Assembly (NCBI RefSeq): GCF_025989125.1
Contig: NZ_JAPDNR010000001.1
Span: 2,462,301-2,526,300, forward strand
DNA length: 64,000 nt
DNA from: Chitinophaga nivalis
GTDB lineage: Bacteria > Bacteroidota > Bacteroidia > Chitinophagales > Chitinophagaceae
Direction of reading: 5' to 3'
This document shows positions 18,320 to 27,256 of this stretch, piece after piece. The notes beneath the pieces are model-generated. The model was not told the origin of the DNA. It searched no databases and saw only the letters and a program-made list of their open reading frames with translations. The stretch's first letter is position 1; each line of letters begins with the position of its first letter. Both the position numbers and the translations under genes were made by a program.

Positions 18320-21316
18320 TCAGAAATCAATACCAACATGGAAGCTACCCCGTTTGGAAGCAGGAAACGGCATCACATCCACACCCGTGGATAAGCCAAT
18401 GCTACCGCGTGTCTGAGAGGTGGTGAGGGTGTTACTGCCGAAGTTGGATACTTCCGGATCATAGCCTACATAATTGGTCCAGGTGAAGAAGTTATTGGCA
18501 GATATACCCAGCCGGATACCCTTGATGGTTTTGGTATTTTTCAGGGGTACATTGTAATAAAATCCTATCTCACGTAAACGCACATACGAAGCATCCTGTA
18601 CATACAAAGAAGCGTCGCCGGCATTAGGCCGGTATACGCCCATTTTGGCGCCATTAACAGGATCATCGAAATCGGCTGTTGTAGCACCCAGATCAGATAA
18701 TAACTGCGTCAGGTTGATGTTGTCGCCGCCTTTTTTCCAATGTAGCAGGAAACGCAGGGAGAAGTTTTTGAAGAGGGTAATTTCATTGAAGAAACTCATC
18801 TGGAATTTAGGTTCGGAATTACCGATCAGTTTCAGGTCATCACCTACGGTACCTTTTATCTGGGTGGCAGGTTTACCTTCTTCGAGGTAGAAAGTACCCA
18901 GGGAGTTACCGAAGGCGCCGATGGCATAAGGCGGAATAATCAGCTTGGTGACTTTGGAGCGGTTCAACCACCAGTTGAGGTTAGCGCTCCATCTTACCTG
19001 TTTGGTATTTACCGGAACGATGGTCAGGCCCAGTTCCACACCCTGGTTCTGGAGGTCGCCGCTGTTCTTCCACTCAGAGGCATAACCGGTAGCACTGGGA
19101 AGTGCATGTCTTAACAACACGTCATAAATGGTTTTTTTGTAGTAGGTCGCTTCCAGGCCAATGCGTCCATCCAGTAAACTGATGTCCACACCGGTTTCAA
19201 ATTCAGTCTGCCGCTCTGGTTTGATGTCGGCATTACCCAGCAGGTTGTCTACCAGGATGCCTGGGAAGCCGCCGATGTTGCTGCCCAGCATACCCGTGAA
19301 CTTACTGCCATAGGGCGGTACGTTACCGGATTGGCCGTAGGCTGCACGGATCTTCAGGTTGTTGATGGTGCTGCTATGCCAGAACTTCATTTTGGAGATA
19401 TTCCAGGACAGGGAGCCCTTGGGAAATACATAATATTTTTTGTAGTCACCGTTGTTGGTAGACCGGTCAAAACGTACGCCGGCGCTGAAAGTGATAGCGT
19501 CTATCAGGGAGAGGTCTTCCTGTATGAATAACCCGTTATCCCGGTACTTCTGCCGAAACTGCCGGGTAGCGGTATTACCGCTGGCGTCTACGTTGCTCTG
19601 ACCTGCAATGAGGTTGGTAGCTACGGTGACCATATTGTCCAGATAACCGGTTTCCAGGGTGGCGCCGGCGGTACTGGTTAAGGTAAAGTTTTCATTGGGT
19701 GTGAACGTATTCACAAAAAAGCCACCCAGGTTGGTATTGAGGTTATTGGTATTACCCTGGATCGCATGTCCCTGCTGTCCTTTTTCTTCGAACTGCAGAT
19801 CGCGGGGGAAGAGGGCTACGGTTTTGTAGTTGAAATAGTCTACCCCGCCGCGGGCCACAAAACGGGTCGTGGAGCGGCTGTTCTGTTGCAGCCGTATATC
19901 CAGATTGGCGCCGCCTACAAAGCGGTTGGTGCTTTCATTATTGATCACCCGGTCTCTTGTTTCGATAGGGTTGGAGCTGGCAAAAGGGTTCCGGGGATAT
20001 TCTCCCAGTGCATTGGGAAACAGGTCTACAAAAGAAGGGGTGTTGGCAAGAGCTACCCCCAGGGATACACCGTTATTATCGTTGTTGGTCACACTTCTGT
20101 CGGAAGAAGAGTTGATATAATTGGTGGTAACGCCAACGGTTACACGATCACTTAATTTATGGTCTACGTTCAGGCGTACAGAACTGTTGAGATAACCGGT
20201 ATTTTTGATGATACCTGTTTCCTGCCGCCGGTTACCGGCGAGATAAAAAGTAGTTCTGTCCGATCCGCCACTGAGGGCAATACCGGTGTTTAATAATATA
20301 CCTGTTTGTCCGTAGAGTTCTTTTTCGTAATCATAGATTTTGCCCTCACTTTGCGCTTTCAGAAAAGCGGCGCGGTAACGGGCGCGGGTAGCTATTACAA
20401 TAGAGTCTTTGCTATCGGATTTACCACCCAGGTCGGCAGCGGTTTCGGGGGTAAAGTTACGTACGCCCAGGAGGTGCCGCACTTTTACAAAACCAACTTC
20501 CTGGTTGACCGTAATTTTTGTTTTACCGGCCTTTCCTTTTTTAGTGGTGATCAATACCACACCTGCAGCCGCTTTTGCGCCATACATCGCAGCAGCGGAA
20601 GCGCCTTTCAGGATTTCGATGTTCTCAATATCTTCCGGGTTCAGATCCGCAATACGGCTGGAGGGATTGTCCTGGTTGTTGGGGTTACCGGCAGTGGCAG
20701 ATCCGGTTACATCATTCAGGCCTGCGGGGATACTGCTGTTATTGAAGAATACACCATCTACCACATACAGCGGCTGGGAGTTCCCAAATACGGAAGTAAT
20801 ACCGCGCAGCTTCACCGAGATACCGCCGCCAGGCGCACCGGAGTTGGCGGTGATGAGGGCGCCTGGTACTTTCCCGCTGAGGGCAGCGTCGAAAGTCTGG
20901 GCCGGCGCCACACCGGTCAGCTCTCTGGCTGATAGCGTAGCTACGGCATTCGCCAGGTTACGCCTTTTTACCGTGGTAGCCAGACCTGTTACCACTACTT
21001 CATCTAACCGCGAAAAGTCTTCTTCCAGCAGGATGCTGAGTGGCCCGCTGCTGGCGGTAACCGCCACTGTTTTGGTTTTGTAGCCGGTGGAGCTGATCGT
21101 AATATTGGAGGTGCCGGCGGGAACGGATAGGGAGAAGGTTCCGGAGGCATCGGATATGGCGCCTCTGCTGCTGTTAGGAACCCGTACGGTGGCGCCGGGA
21201 ATAGCGCTGCCATTCACTGCATCTTTCACTTTTCCTGTAAGGTTTTGTTGAGCAAAAAGGGCCAGGGTACTGCATAAGCATAACAGTACCAGTAAACTGG
21301 ATTTTGGTAGAAGCAT
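18320..21316 (-). CDS. SusC/RagA-family TonB-linked outer-membrane transporter
   Basis: A 998-residue transporter. The signal peptide (about 1-23, ending ALFAQQ) is followed by a carboxypeptidase-regulatory-like domain (about 25-95, GKVKDAVNGSAIPGATV), then the plug (about 105-265, QPLYVVDGVFFNNSS and AAAMYGAKAAAGVVLITTK) and the barrel. It lacks an STN domain. It is divergent from thyA across a 355-bp spacer and lies 30 bp before its susD. The sequence differs clearly from the other two SusC proteins in this window, so this is not a recent duplication. Confidence 0.94.
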   Translation of the reverse strand: MLLPKSSLLVLLCLCSTLALFAQQNLTGKVKDAVNGSAIPGATVRVPNSSRGAISDASGTFSLSVPAGTSNITISSTGYKTKTVAVTASSGPLSILLEEDFSRLDEVVVTGLATTVKRRNLANAVATLSARELTGVAPAQTFDAALSGKVPGALITANSGAPGGGISVKLRGITSVFGNSQPLYVVDGVFFNNSSIPAGLNDVTGSATAGNPNNQDNPSSRIADLNPEDIENIEILKGASAAAMYGAKAAAGVVLITTKKGKAGKTKITVNQEVGFVKVRHLLGVRNFTPETAADLGGKSDSKDSIVIATRARYRAAFLKAQSEGKIYDYEKELYGQTGILLNTGIALSGGSDRTTFYLAGNRRQETGIIKNTGYLNSSVRLNVDHKLSDRVTVGVTTNYINSSSDRSVTNNDNNGVSLGVALANTPSFVDLFPNALGEYPRNPFASSNPIETRDRVINNESTNRFVGGANLDIRLQQNSRSTTRFVARGGVDYFNYKTVALFPRDLQFEEKGQQGHAIQGNTNNLNTNLGGFFVNTFTPNENFTLTSTAGATLETGYLDNMVTVATNLIAGQSNVDASGNTATRQFRQKYRDNGLFIQEDLSLIDAITFSAGVRFDRSTNNGDYKKYYVFPKGSLSWNISKMKFWHSSTINNLKIRAAYGQSGNVPPYGSKFTGMLGSNIGGFPGILVDNLLGNADIKPERQTEFETGVDISLLDGRIGLEATYYKKTIYDVLLRHALPSATGYASEWKNSGDLQNQGVELGLTIVPVNTKQVRWSANLNWWLNRSKVTKLIIPPYAIGAFGNSLGTFYLEEGKPATQIKGTVGDDLKLIGNSEPKFQMSFFNEITLFKNFSLRFLLHWKKGGDNINLTQLLSDLGATTADFDDPVNGAKMGVYRPNAGDASLYVQDASYVRLREIGFYYNVPLKNTKTIKGIRLGISANNFFTWTNYVGYDPEVSNFGSNTLTTSQTRGSIGLSTGVDVMPFPASKRGSFHVGIDF

Positions 21317-21671
21317 ACGTTTTTGGTTTAAATAAAATGAATGATTGATAAAGCGGTTACATGTTTATGTGCATAACCTGGTGCTGTTTGCAGGATGCAT
21401 TGATGTCAGATTTTTGGTTGTTTAAAATAGGTTTACTTCAAAATATAAAATACACTAATGGCTTTCACTTACATGATCTGCTGCAGGGGAGTGGGTAACC
21501 TCGGTTTTTCGTTATACTCCCGGTACTACAGCGCTTTCTCACTATGTGGCAATTGTTGTAACGTTAGAATCGGTTGGCAGATTACGCAAATTTGTAACGA
21601 TTTTCACTTTTTTTATTTGCCTTTATTATGTTATATTTTACAACCCAAAAATCTTCGTAACTTGCCGCCTT
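21317..21671. other. Divergent intergenic spacer between susC and thyA
   Basis: A 355-bp AT-rich stretch with no convincing gene. Near the thyA end, TAACTTGC (21658-21665) resembles the -7 element with one mismatch and sits 6 nt before the thyA ATG. I see no clear -33 box, operator or riboswitch. A plus-strand reading frame beginning at 21458 runs into thyA in another frame and looks non-coding. Confidence 0.5.
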
Positions 21672-22493
21672 ATGGACCAGTATTTATCTTTATTACAACA
21701 TATTATCAAAGAAGGCAGCGTTAAAACAGATCGTACCGGAACCGGCACTACCAGTTGTTTCGGGTATCAGATGCGCTTTAATCTGCAGGAAGGTTTTCCG
21801 GTAGTAACCACTAAAAAATTACACCTGAAATCCATCATCTATGAATTATTGTGGTTTTTAAAAGGTGATACCAATACCGGCTGGTTAAAAGAACACGGGG
21901 TGAGCATCTGGGACGAATGGGCCAACGAAAACGGCGACCTGGGACCGGTATACGGTAAACAGTGGCGCAGTTGGGAAACCCGGAGCGGTCAGGTGATAGA
22001 CCAGATTACAGAAGCCGTTAATACCATCCGTAATAATCCAGACTCCCGCCGGATTATCGTGAATGCCTGGAATGTGGGCGAGTTGTCCGAAATGGCCCTT
22101 AGCCCTTGTCATTGTCTTTTCCAGTTTTATGTAACGCCGGCTGATACAGCTAAAGGCGAAACGCGTGGTAAACTGAGTTGTCAGTTGTACCAGCGGAGTG
22201 CAGATGTATTCCTGGGCGTACCATTTAATATTGCTTCCTACGCCTTATTAACCATGATGATGGCGCAGGTATGTGACCTGGACGCAGGCGATTTTATCCA
22301 CACCTTTGGTGATGTACACCTGTACAGCAATCATACGGAACAGGCGCAGCTGCAATTGAGCCGCCAGCCTTTCCCGCTGCCGGTGATGAAAATCAATCCT
22401 GCTGTAAAGGACATTTTTGCATTCTCCTATGAGGATTTTGAACTGGTAAACTATCAGTTCCACCCGGCTATCAAAGCACCGGTAGCCATATAA
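21672..22493 (+). CDS. thyA: Thymidylate synthase
   Basis: A 273-residue enzyme that methylates dUMP to dTMP using 5,10-methylenetetrahydrofolate. The N-terminus MDQYLSLLQHII matches the family, followed by the phosphate-binding DRTGTGT, the folate-side RRIIVNAWN, the catalytic Cys in ALSPCHCLFQFYV, and LSCQLYQRSADVFLGVPFN. About nine extra residues follow FQFYV (PADTAKGETRG), which explains a length slightly above the 264 of E. coli. The ATG at 21672 is preferred; the longer in-frame extension upstream is a hydrophobic non-family sequence. folA follows after 12 bp, the classical pairing because ThyA makes dihydrofolate. Confidence 0.97.
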   Translation: MDQYLSLLQHIIKEGSVKTDRTGTGTTSCFGYQMRFNLQEGFPVVTTKKLHLKSIIYELLWFLKGDTNTGWLKEHGVSIWDEWANENGDLGPVYGKQWRSWETRSGQVIDQITEAVNTIRNNPDSRRIIVNAWNVGELSEMALSPCHCLFQFYVTPADTAKGETRGKLSCQLYQRSADVFLGVPFNIASYALLTMMMAQVCDLDAGDFIHTFGDVHLYSNHTEQAQLQLSRQPFPLPVMKINPAVKDIFAFSYEDFELVNYQFHPAIKAPVAI

Positions 22494-22505
22494 TTACCGT
22501 AACAT

Positions 22506-23003
22506 ATGATCATATCCATCATCGTCGCCGCATCAGAGAATAATGTGATCGGTATCAATAATCAATTGCCCTGGCGGTTGTCTGCCGACCTGAAATATTT
22601 TAAAAATACCACGATGGGGAAACCCATTATCATGGGGCGTAAAACATTTGCGTCTCTGGGTAAGCCATTGCCTGGCCGTCCTAATATCGTGATTACCCGC
22701 CAGGCGGATTATGAGCAGGAAGGAGTATATGTGACCAATACCATTGAAGAAGCCATTGAAAAAGCCCGCTCTTTCGGGGAACCGGAAATTTTTGTTACCG
22801 GTGGTTCCCAGATCTTTGAACAGGCCTGGCAACAAATAGACCGGATCTATCTGACCCGTGTATATGCTGTGGTACCGGGAGATGCCTTTTTCCCGGGTAT
22901 GGATGCTACCGACTGGAACCTGGTACGGGATGAGCGGCATGAAGCCGATGAGAAAAATCAATATCCTTTTTCTTTCCAGGTATGGGAAAGAAGAATACAC
23001 TAA
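22506..23003 (+). CDS. folA: Dihydrofolate reductase
   Basis: A 165-residue NADPH-dependent enzyme that regenerates tetrahydrofolate from the dihydrofolate produced by ThyA. Visible motifs are IVAASENNVIGINNQLPWRL (substrate loop), the catalytic-acid region SADLKYFKNTT, PIIMGRKTFASLG, and the NADPH-binding FVTGGSQIFEQA. It forms an operon with thyA (12-bp gap). Its 3' end faces the dnaG 3' end with only 13 bp between them, so the two transcripts probably overlap. Confidence 0.97.
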   Translation: MIISIIVAASENNVIGINNQLPWRLSADLKYFKNTTMGKPIIMGRKTFASLGKPLPGRPNIVITRQADYEQEGVYVTNTIEEAIEKARSFGEPEIFVTGGSQIFEQAWQQIDRIYLTRVYAVVPGDAFFPGMDATDWNLVRDERHEADEKNQYPFSFQVWERRIH

Positions 23004-23016
23004 CTAACGGCGTTGA

Positions 23017-24984
23017 CTACTTGAAAATAACGGTACCCATACCCTGGGTCAGTTCCTTTTCCAGCGATTTGAGGTGCATCTGCATTTCCAGGCAGCGCAT
23101 CAGCTGATCGGTATCGGGCGCCTTTCTGGCTTCCTCCTGGTTTTCCAGGATCAGTTTTTTGATCTTACGGAGAATAAGATAATTGGTGGTGGAGATGGTA
23201 TCTTTTAAATAGGCATTATCTCCATATACCGTATCAATTTCAAAGCGGTTCTTCCAGTTGATACTCAGGTCCGCTTCCTTGTCTTCCAGGATATTGGCGA
23301 TCTGTTTGGACAACACCTGGTCTTCGTGATACAGGAACCATTTTTTATCCTGCAGATTGCCGGCATCGTACAGTAATTTATATTCCCTTAATATTCTTTT
23401 CACCAACTCACTCTCTGCCAGGGCTTCAAAGTCATAGGGCAGGTGGAAGATATAATCTGCCACGGTATTCTGCTCTTCTTCACTAAACGGTTTATCTCCG
23501 AAACGCAGCAGTATTTTTACCAGTTCCTTTTCCTGTTTTTCGTCGCCGTTGAGCAGTGATTCTACAGAAACGCCGGTTTCGGCAGCTTCCATCGCGGCTA
23601 TGGCTTCGTCGCTGAGGGTGTCGTCGCTGGGCGCAGGGTGATTGCGGGCTTGTTGCTGTTCCCTTTTTACCAGGCGTTCGCGGATGTATTTATTGACCAG
23701 CGCTATCAGTCCCTGCTCATCGATGTGCAGCAGCTGGCTGCATTGCCGGATGTAGTCCTGTTGCCGGGTAAAGTCTTCCGCCTTGTCGATGCGGGAAATG
23801 GTTTCTGCAATTTCATTGACCAGCTGCGACTTTTTGTTGCTGTCGTTGCCGGCTTCCTGCATGGTGAGCTGCAGTTTAAAGAGCACGAAGTCCTGCTTGT
23901 GTTCTTCAATGAAAGTACGGAAAGCTTCCGCGCCTATTTTTTGTACATAACTGTCCGGGTCTTCTTTGTCGGGCAGCAGTACCAGCTTCACGTTCAGGCC
24001 TTCTTCAATGGCCATGTCCAGTCCGCGCAGGGCGGCCTTCACACCGGCAGCATCCCCGTCGTACAGGATTGTGAGGTTTTTGGTATATTTTTTTATCAGC
24101 CGCAGTTGCTCCTGGGTAAGAGAGGTACCACTGGAGGCGACTACGTTTTCCACACCTGCCTGGTGCAGGGAAATCACATCGGTGTAGCCTTCTACCAGCA
24201 GACATTCATTGAGCTTGTCGATGGCATGCCGTGCAAAGTAGGTACCATACAGGACCCGGCTTTTGATGTAGATTTCGTTTTCGGGAGAGTTGATGTATTT
24301 GGGTGCCCGGTCGGATTTAACCAGGATACGGGCGCCGAATCCCAGCACTTTCCCTGATTGGTTGTGGATGGGAAAGATCACCCTGCCCCGGTAGTTGTCT
24401 GCCGGTTGTTCATTGCGGATGGTGACCAGCCCTGTTTTTTGCAGGTATTCCAGGTTATAGCCTTTGGCCAGCGCGGTTTGTGCAAACGCGTCGCGCGTGT
24501 TGAGGCAGTATCCCAGCTGGAACTTCCGGATGGTTTCCTGTGTAAAACCCCGCTCTTCAAAATAGCTGAGGCCTACATTTTGTCCTTCTTCTGCGTTGAA
24601 GAGGGTATCCGTAAAATATTCCTTCGCAAAATTGTTGATGATAAACAGGCTGTCCGCCAGTTGCTGATGTTGTTTCAGCTCCGGACTAACTTCTGTTTCT
24701 TCCACTTCCACCTGATACTTCTGTGCCAGCCAGCGTAACGCTTCCACATAGGAATACTTTTCATGCTCCATGATGAAGCTGATGGAGTTACCACTGGCGC
24801 CGCAACCAAAACACTTATAGATCTCTTTGCTGGGGGATACGGTAAAGGACGGGGACTTCTCATTGTGAAAAGGACACAGGCCCATGTAGTTGGCGCCCCG
24901 CTTTTTCAGTTTGACGAAGGAACCCACTATCTCCACAATATCTATGCGGCTGAGTATCTGTTGTATGGTGTTTTGTGATATCAC
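23017..24984 (-). CDS. dnaG: DNA primase
   Basis: A 655-residue replication primase. The CHC2 zinc-binding domain has C37PFH40 and C58FGC61, followed by the TOPRIM core with LLVEGYTDV and ILYDGDAAG, and a C-terminal helicase-binding region. I placed the start at the GTG at 24984 (VISQNTIQQIL), where family similarity begins. The frame stays open for about 53 codons further upstream, but those residues are unlike DnaG and cross a -7 promoter element. No ATG exists near the family start, so a GTG start seems genuine. It is divergent from the thiolase gene. Confidence 0.95.
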   Translation of the reverse strand: MISQNTIQQILSRIDIVEIVGSFVKLKKRGANYMGLCPFHNEKSPSFTVSPSKEIYKCFGCGASGNSISFIMEHEKYSYVEALRWLAQKYQVEVEETEVSPELKQHQQLADSLFIINNFAKEYFTDTLFNAEEGQNVGLSYFEERGFTQETIRKFQLGYCLNTRDAFAQTALAKGYNLEYLQKTGLVTIRNEQPADNYRGRVIFPIHNQSGKVLGFGARILVKSDRAPKYINSPENEIYIKSRVLYGTYFARHAIDKLNECLLVEGYTDVISLHQAGVENVVASSGTSLTQEQLRLIKKYTKNLTILYDGDAAGVKAALRGLDMAIEEGLNVKLVLLPDKEDPDSYVQKIGAEAFRTFIEEHKQDFVLFKLQLTMQEAGNDSNKKSQLVNEIAETISRIDKAEDFTRQQDYIRQCSQLLHIDEQGLIALVNKYIRERLVKREQQQARNHPAPSDDTLSDEAIAAMEAAETGVSVESLLNGDEKQEKELVKILLRFGDKPFSEEEQNTVADYIFHLPYDFEALAESELVKRILREYKLLYDAGNLQDKKWFLYHEDQVLSKQIANILEDKEADLSINWKNRFEIDTVYGDNAYLKDTISTTNYLILRKIKKLILENQEEARKAPDTDQLMRCLEMQMHLKSLEKELTQGMGTVIFK

Positions 24985-25003
24985 GGTATGATCAAAGCAA
25001 CTG

Positions 25004-25011
25004 CAAACATA
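25004..25011 (-). promoter_or_regulatory. -7 promoter element of dnaG
   Basis: On the minus strand this reads TATGTTTG, an exact TAnnTTTG match, 19 nt before the GTG start at 24984. No good -33 TTG is seen at the usual spacing. Confidence 0.5.
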
Positions 25012-25124
25012 CGATAGAAATACGAATTCCGGACAGGCGGCTGCCGCAATACAGGCAGAATGCAGGCCGATGGCGGTTGTGATGATCTTCGGAGCCGACG
25101 CGTCTTTTGATACCGCGAATTCGT

Positions 25125-25132
25125 TATATTTG
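25125..25132 (+). promoter_or_regulatory. -7 promoter element of the thiolase gene
   Basis: TATATTTG matches TAnnTTTG exactly, 37 nt before the ATG at 25170. A TTTTG (25105-25109) lies 15 nt upstream, somewhat closer than usual for a -33 box. Confidence 0.5.
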
Positions 25133-25169
25133 GAGATTATCAACAGGCCAAATCAATCTTATTTATCAG

Positions 25170-26342
25170 ATGAAAGAAGTATTTATAGTTGCCACTGTCC
25201 GTACACCGATAGGTGCGTTCAATGGCGCACTGTCCGGCGTTCCGGCTACTCAGCTCGGCGCTACAGTGATTAAAGCTGCACTGGAAAGAGCAGGTATTGA
25301 TGCTGCTGCAGTGAATGAGGTATATATGGGAAATGTGATCAGTGCCAATCTGGGCCAGGCCCCTGCCAACCAGGCCAGCCTGGGCGCGGGTTTACCTAAT
25401 ACCGTACCCTGTACCACAGTGAATAAGGTATGTGCTTCCGGTATGAAATCCATTATGTTGGCGGCGCAAAGCATTCAGCTGGGCGACAATGACATCGTGG
25501 TAGCCGGTGGTATGGAAAACATGAGCGCTGCGCCTTACTATCTCGATAAGGCCCGTACCGGTTATAAACTGGGACATGGCAACGTGATCGATGGCGTGAT
25601 CCGCGATGGTTTATGGGACCCGTATAAAGATTACCATATGGGCAACGCCGGTGAATTGTGTGCTACGGAATACAAAATCACCCGCGAAGACCAGGACGCC
25701 TATGCGGTAGAATCCTACAAACGCGCTGCTGCTGCATGGGAAAAGGGCTCCTTCAAAGCTGAAATAGTACCGGTAACCGTAGCAGGTAAACAACCCGTTA
25801 CCATCGCAGAAGATGAAGACTATAAAAAAGTAATCTTCGAAAAAATACCTACGCTGAAACCTACTTTCCAGAAAGATGGTACCATTACTGCTGCCAATGC
25901 CTCCAACCTCAACGACGGTGCGGCCGCAGTGGTGCTGGTGAGCGGAGAAAAGCTGAAAGAGCTGGGATTGAAGCCGCTGGCTAAAATCATCAGTTTTGCA
26001 GATGCTTCCCAGGCGCCGGAATGGTTTACTACCACCCCGGTGAAAGCTATCAACAAGGCATTGGCGAAAGCCAATCTGACCATTGGGGATATGGATTTCG
26101 CAGAAGTAAATGAAGCTTTCTCCTGCGTACCCATTGCCAATGCAAAAGACCTCGGCATATCACTCGATAAAGTGAATGTATGGGGCGGTGCGGTAGCGCT
26201 GGGCCATCCGATTGGTTGCAGTGGCGCCCGTATTGTAGTCACCCTCAACGCTATCCTGCACGAGAACAATGCCCGCTATGGCGTGGCAGGTATCTGTAAT
26301 GGTGGTGGCGGTGCAAGCGCTATTATTATCGAAAAAGTATAA
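25170..26342 (+). CDS. Acetyl-CoA C-acetyltransferase (thiolase)
   Basis: A 390-residue thiolase that interconverts two acetyl-CoA with acetoacetyl-CoA, or cleaves 3-ketoacyl-CoA. The nucleophile Cys lies in NKVCASGMKSIMLAAQ, the catalytic His in NEAFSCVPIA (the second half of this loop deviates from the common NEAFAA) and GHPIGCSGARI, and the C-terminal Cys in GICNGGGGASA. The ATG at 25170 (MKEVFIVATVRTPIG) is the family start; the in-frame sequence upstream of it is not conserved. It is monocistronic with a strong terminator. Biosynthetic versus degradative role cannot be told from sequence alone. Confidence 0.95.
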   Translation: MKEVFIVATVRTPIGAFNGALSGVPATQLGATVIKAALERAGIDAAAVNEVYMGNVISANLGQAPANQASLGAGLPNTVPCTTVNKVCASGMKSIMLAAQSIQLGDNDIVVAGGMENMSAAPYYLDKARTGYKLGHGNVIDGVIRDGLWDPYKDYHMGNAGELCATEYKITREDQDAYAVESYKRAAAAWEKGSFKAEIVPVTVAGKQPVTIAEDEDYKKVIFEKIPTLKPTFQKDGTITAANASNLNDGAAAVVLVSGEKLKELGLKPLAKIISFADASQAPEWFTTTPVKAINKALAKANLTIGDMDFAEVNEAFSCVPIANAKDLGISLDKVNVWGGAVALGHPIGCSGARIVVTLNAILHENNARYGVAGICNGGGGASAIIIEKV

Positions 26343-26359
26343 CGGAACTAAATTTTCGG

Positions 26360-26414
26360 ATTACGCATTTTCCCGAAGCAACAGCTGTTGTTGGGAAGAT
26401 GCGTAATTTTTTTT
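26360..26414. terminator. Terminator between convergent thiolase and membrane-protein genes
   Basis: A long, nearly perfect hairpin (ATTACGCAT and complement outside, TTCCC and CAACAG inside) is followed by eight T on the plus strand. It begins 17 bp after the thiolase stop. Confidence 0.88.
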
Positions 26415-26433
26415 GGCTGGTCTGACCGGCTGT

Positions 26434-27057
26434 TTATCTTTTCATCAGTAAGGTTGTATCCATCCGGTTGCGGGTAGATCTTAGCTGAATACGTACGCTG
26501 TCAGTACCCTGCTTACTCATTTTCAGGGCGCGTAATGGCGCCCGGGGACTGATCACATCCGGCGTAATCTTCTCGAATAACAGGTATTTATCTTCCACCA
26601 GGCTGTATTGCGGATAGGCAGACAGGATGCCGGTGGTTTTGGTTTGCAGGGTGAAGTCGTGGTCGATGTTGAAGCGCTGAAAGTCGCTGTCAGACAGGAG
26701 GGTGATACCGGCTATCAGCGTAAGGGTACGCAGGGGCGGTAGCAGGAGGCCCAGCAGGAGCACGAACGGAAAGCCGAAGAAGCACAGCAGGTAAGCATAC
26801 CGGGCATCGTTGCCGGGGGGCGTGAGGCCGAATAACAGCATGCCGGTGCCAGCATACAGGGTAAAAAATACCCTTTCGGTCTGCGTACCTTTAAAGCCAT
26901 AGTTGTTCAGCATCAGGAAAAGACAGATGACAGAAAGAAAAAGAAACAGCAGGTGAAAGTACCAGGTGAGGGTACGGATAACCGGTGCCTTTACTTTTTT
27001 TATACGGCAGGAGAGTGCGGTCAGAAAGCACAGGGACAGGAGAGTGATGGTAATCAT
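26434..27057 (-). CDS. Unknown membrane protein with about four transmembrane segments
   Basis: A 207-residue protein I do not recognise. The first half is strongly hydrophobic, with likely membrane segments near residues 2-17, 30-50, 62-80 and 88-118 (LLCFFGFPFVLLLGLLLPPL). The last 90 residues are soluble and polar (FNIDHDFTLQTKTTGILSAYPQ), rich in Arg near the end (RSTRNRMDTT). Codon use resembles its neighbours. It stands alone between a terminator and the pdhB promoter region. It may be a genus-level orphan; no function is proposed. Confidence 0.65.
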   Translation of the reverse strand: MITITLLSLCFLTALSCRIKKVKAPVIRTLTWYFHLLFLFLSVICLFLMLNNYGFKGTQTERVFFTLYAGTGMLLFGLTPPGNDARYAYLLCFFGFPFVLLLGLLLPPLRTLTLIAGITLLSDSDFQRFNIDHDFTLQTKTTGILSAYPQYSLVEDKYLLFEKITPDVISPRAPLRALKMSKQGTDSVRIQLRSTRNRMDTTLLMKR

Positions 27058-27181
27058 GACAACATGCAGCTGTTGAAGGAGATGGTTAAGAATTTAAAAA
27101 TATAAATATATGTATTTATTATAATTAATAGTAAAGAAAGCGGTCCGGAGGAGGTATAATAATTATTAATCCTGTGTTTAC

Positions 27182-27212
27182 TTTGCTTTTTCGTGAACAA
27201 ACGATATTTTTG
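27182..27212 (+). promoter_or_regulatory. Promoter of pdhB
   Basis: TTTG (27182-27185), then a 19-nt spacer, then TATTTTTG (27205-27212) match the Bacteroidetes -33/-7 consensus at ideal spacing, 44 nt before the ATG at 27257. Confidence 0.75.
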
Positions 27213-27256
27213 CCCTGCCTTTTAATAAGGTATTTAAACTTTCAATTAAGAATAGC

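Noticed and set aside
21458..21724. Small plus-strand frame in the susC-thyA spacer
   Set aside because: It runs into thyA in another frame, has no conserved features, and thyA has a well-placed start.
24985..25143. N-terminal extension of dnaG
   Set aside because: About 53 extra codons upstream of the GTG are unlike DnaG and contain the -7 promoter element.
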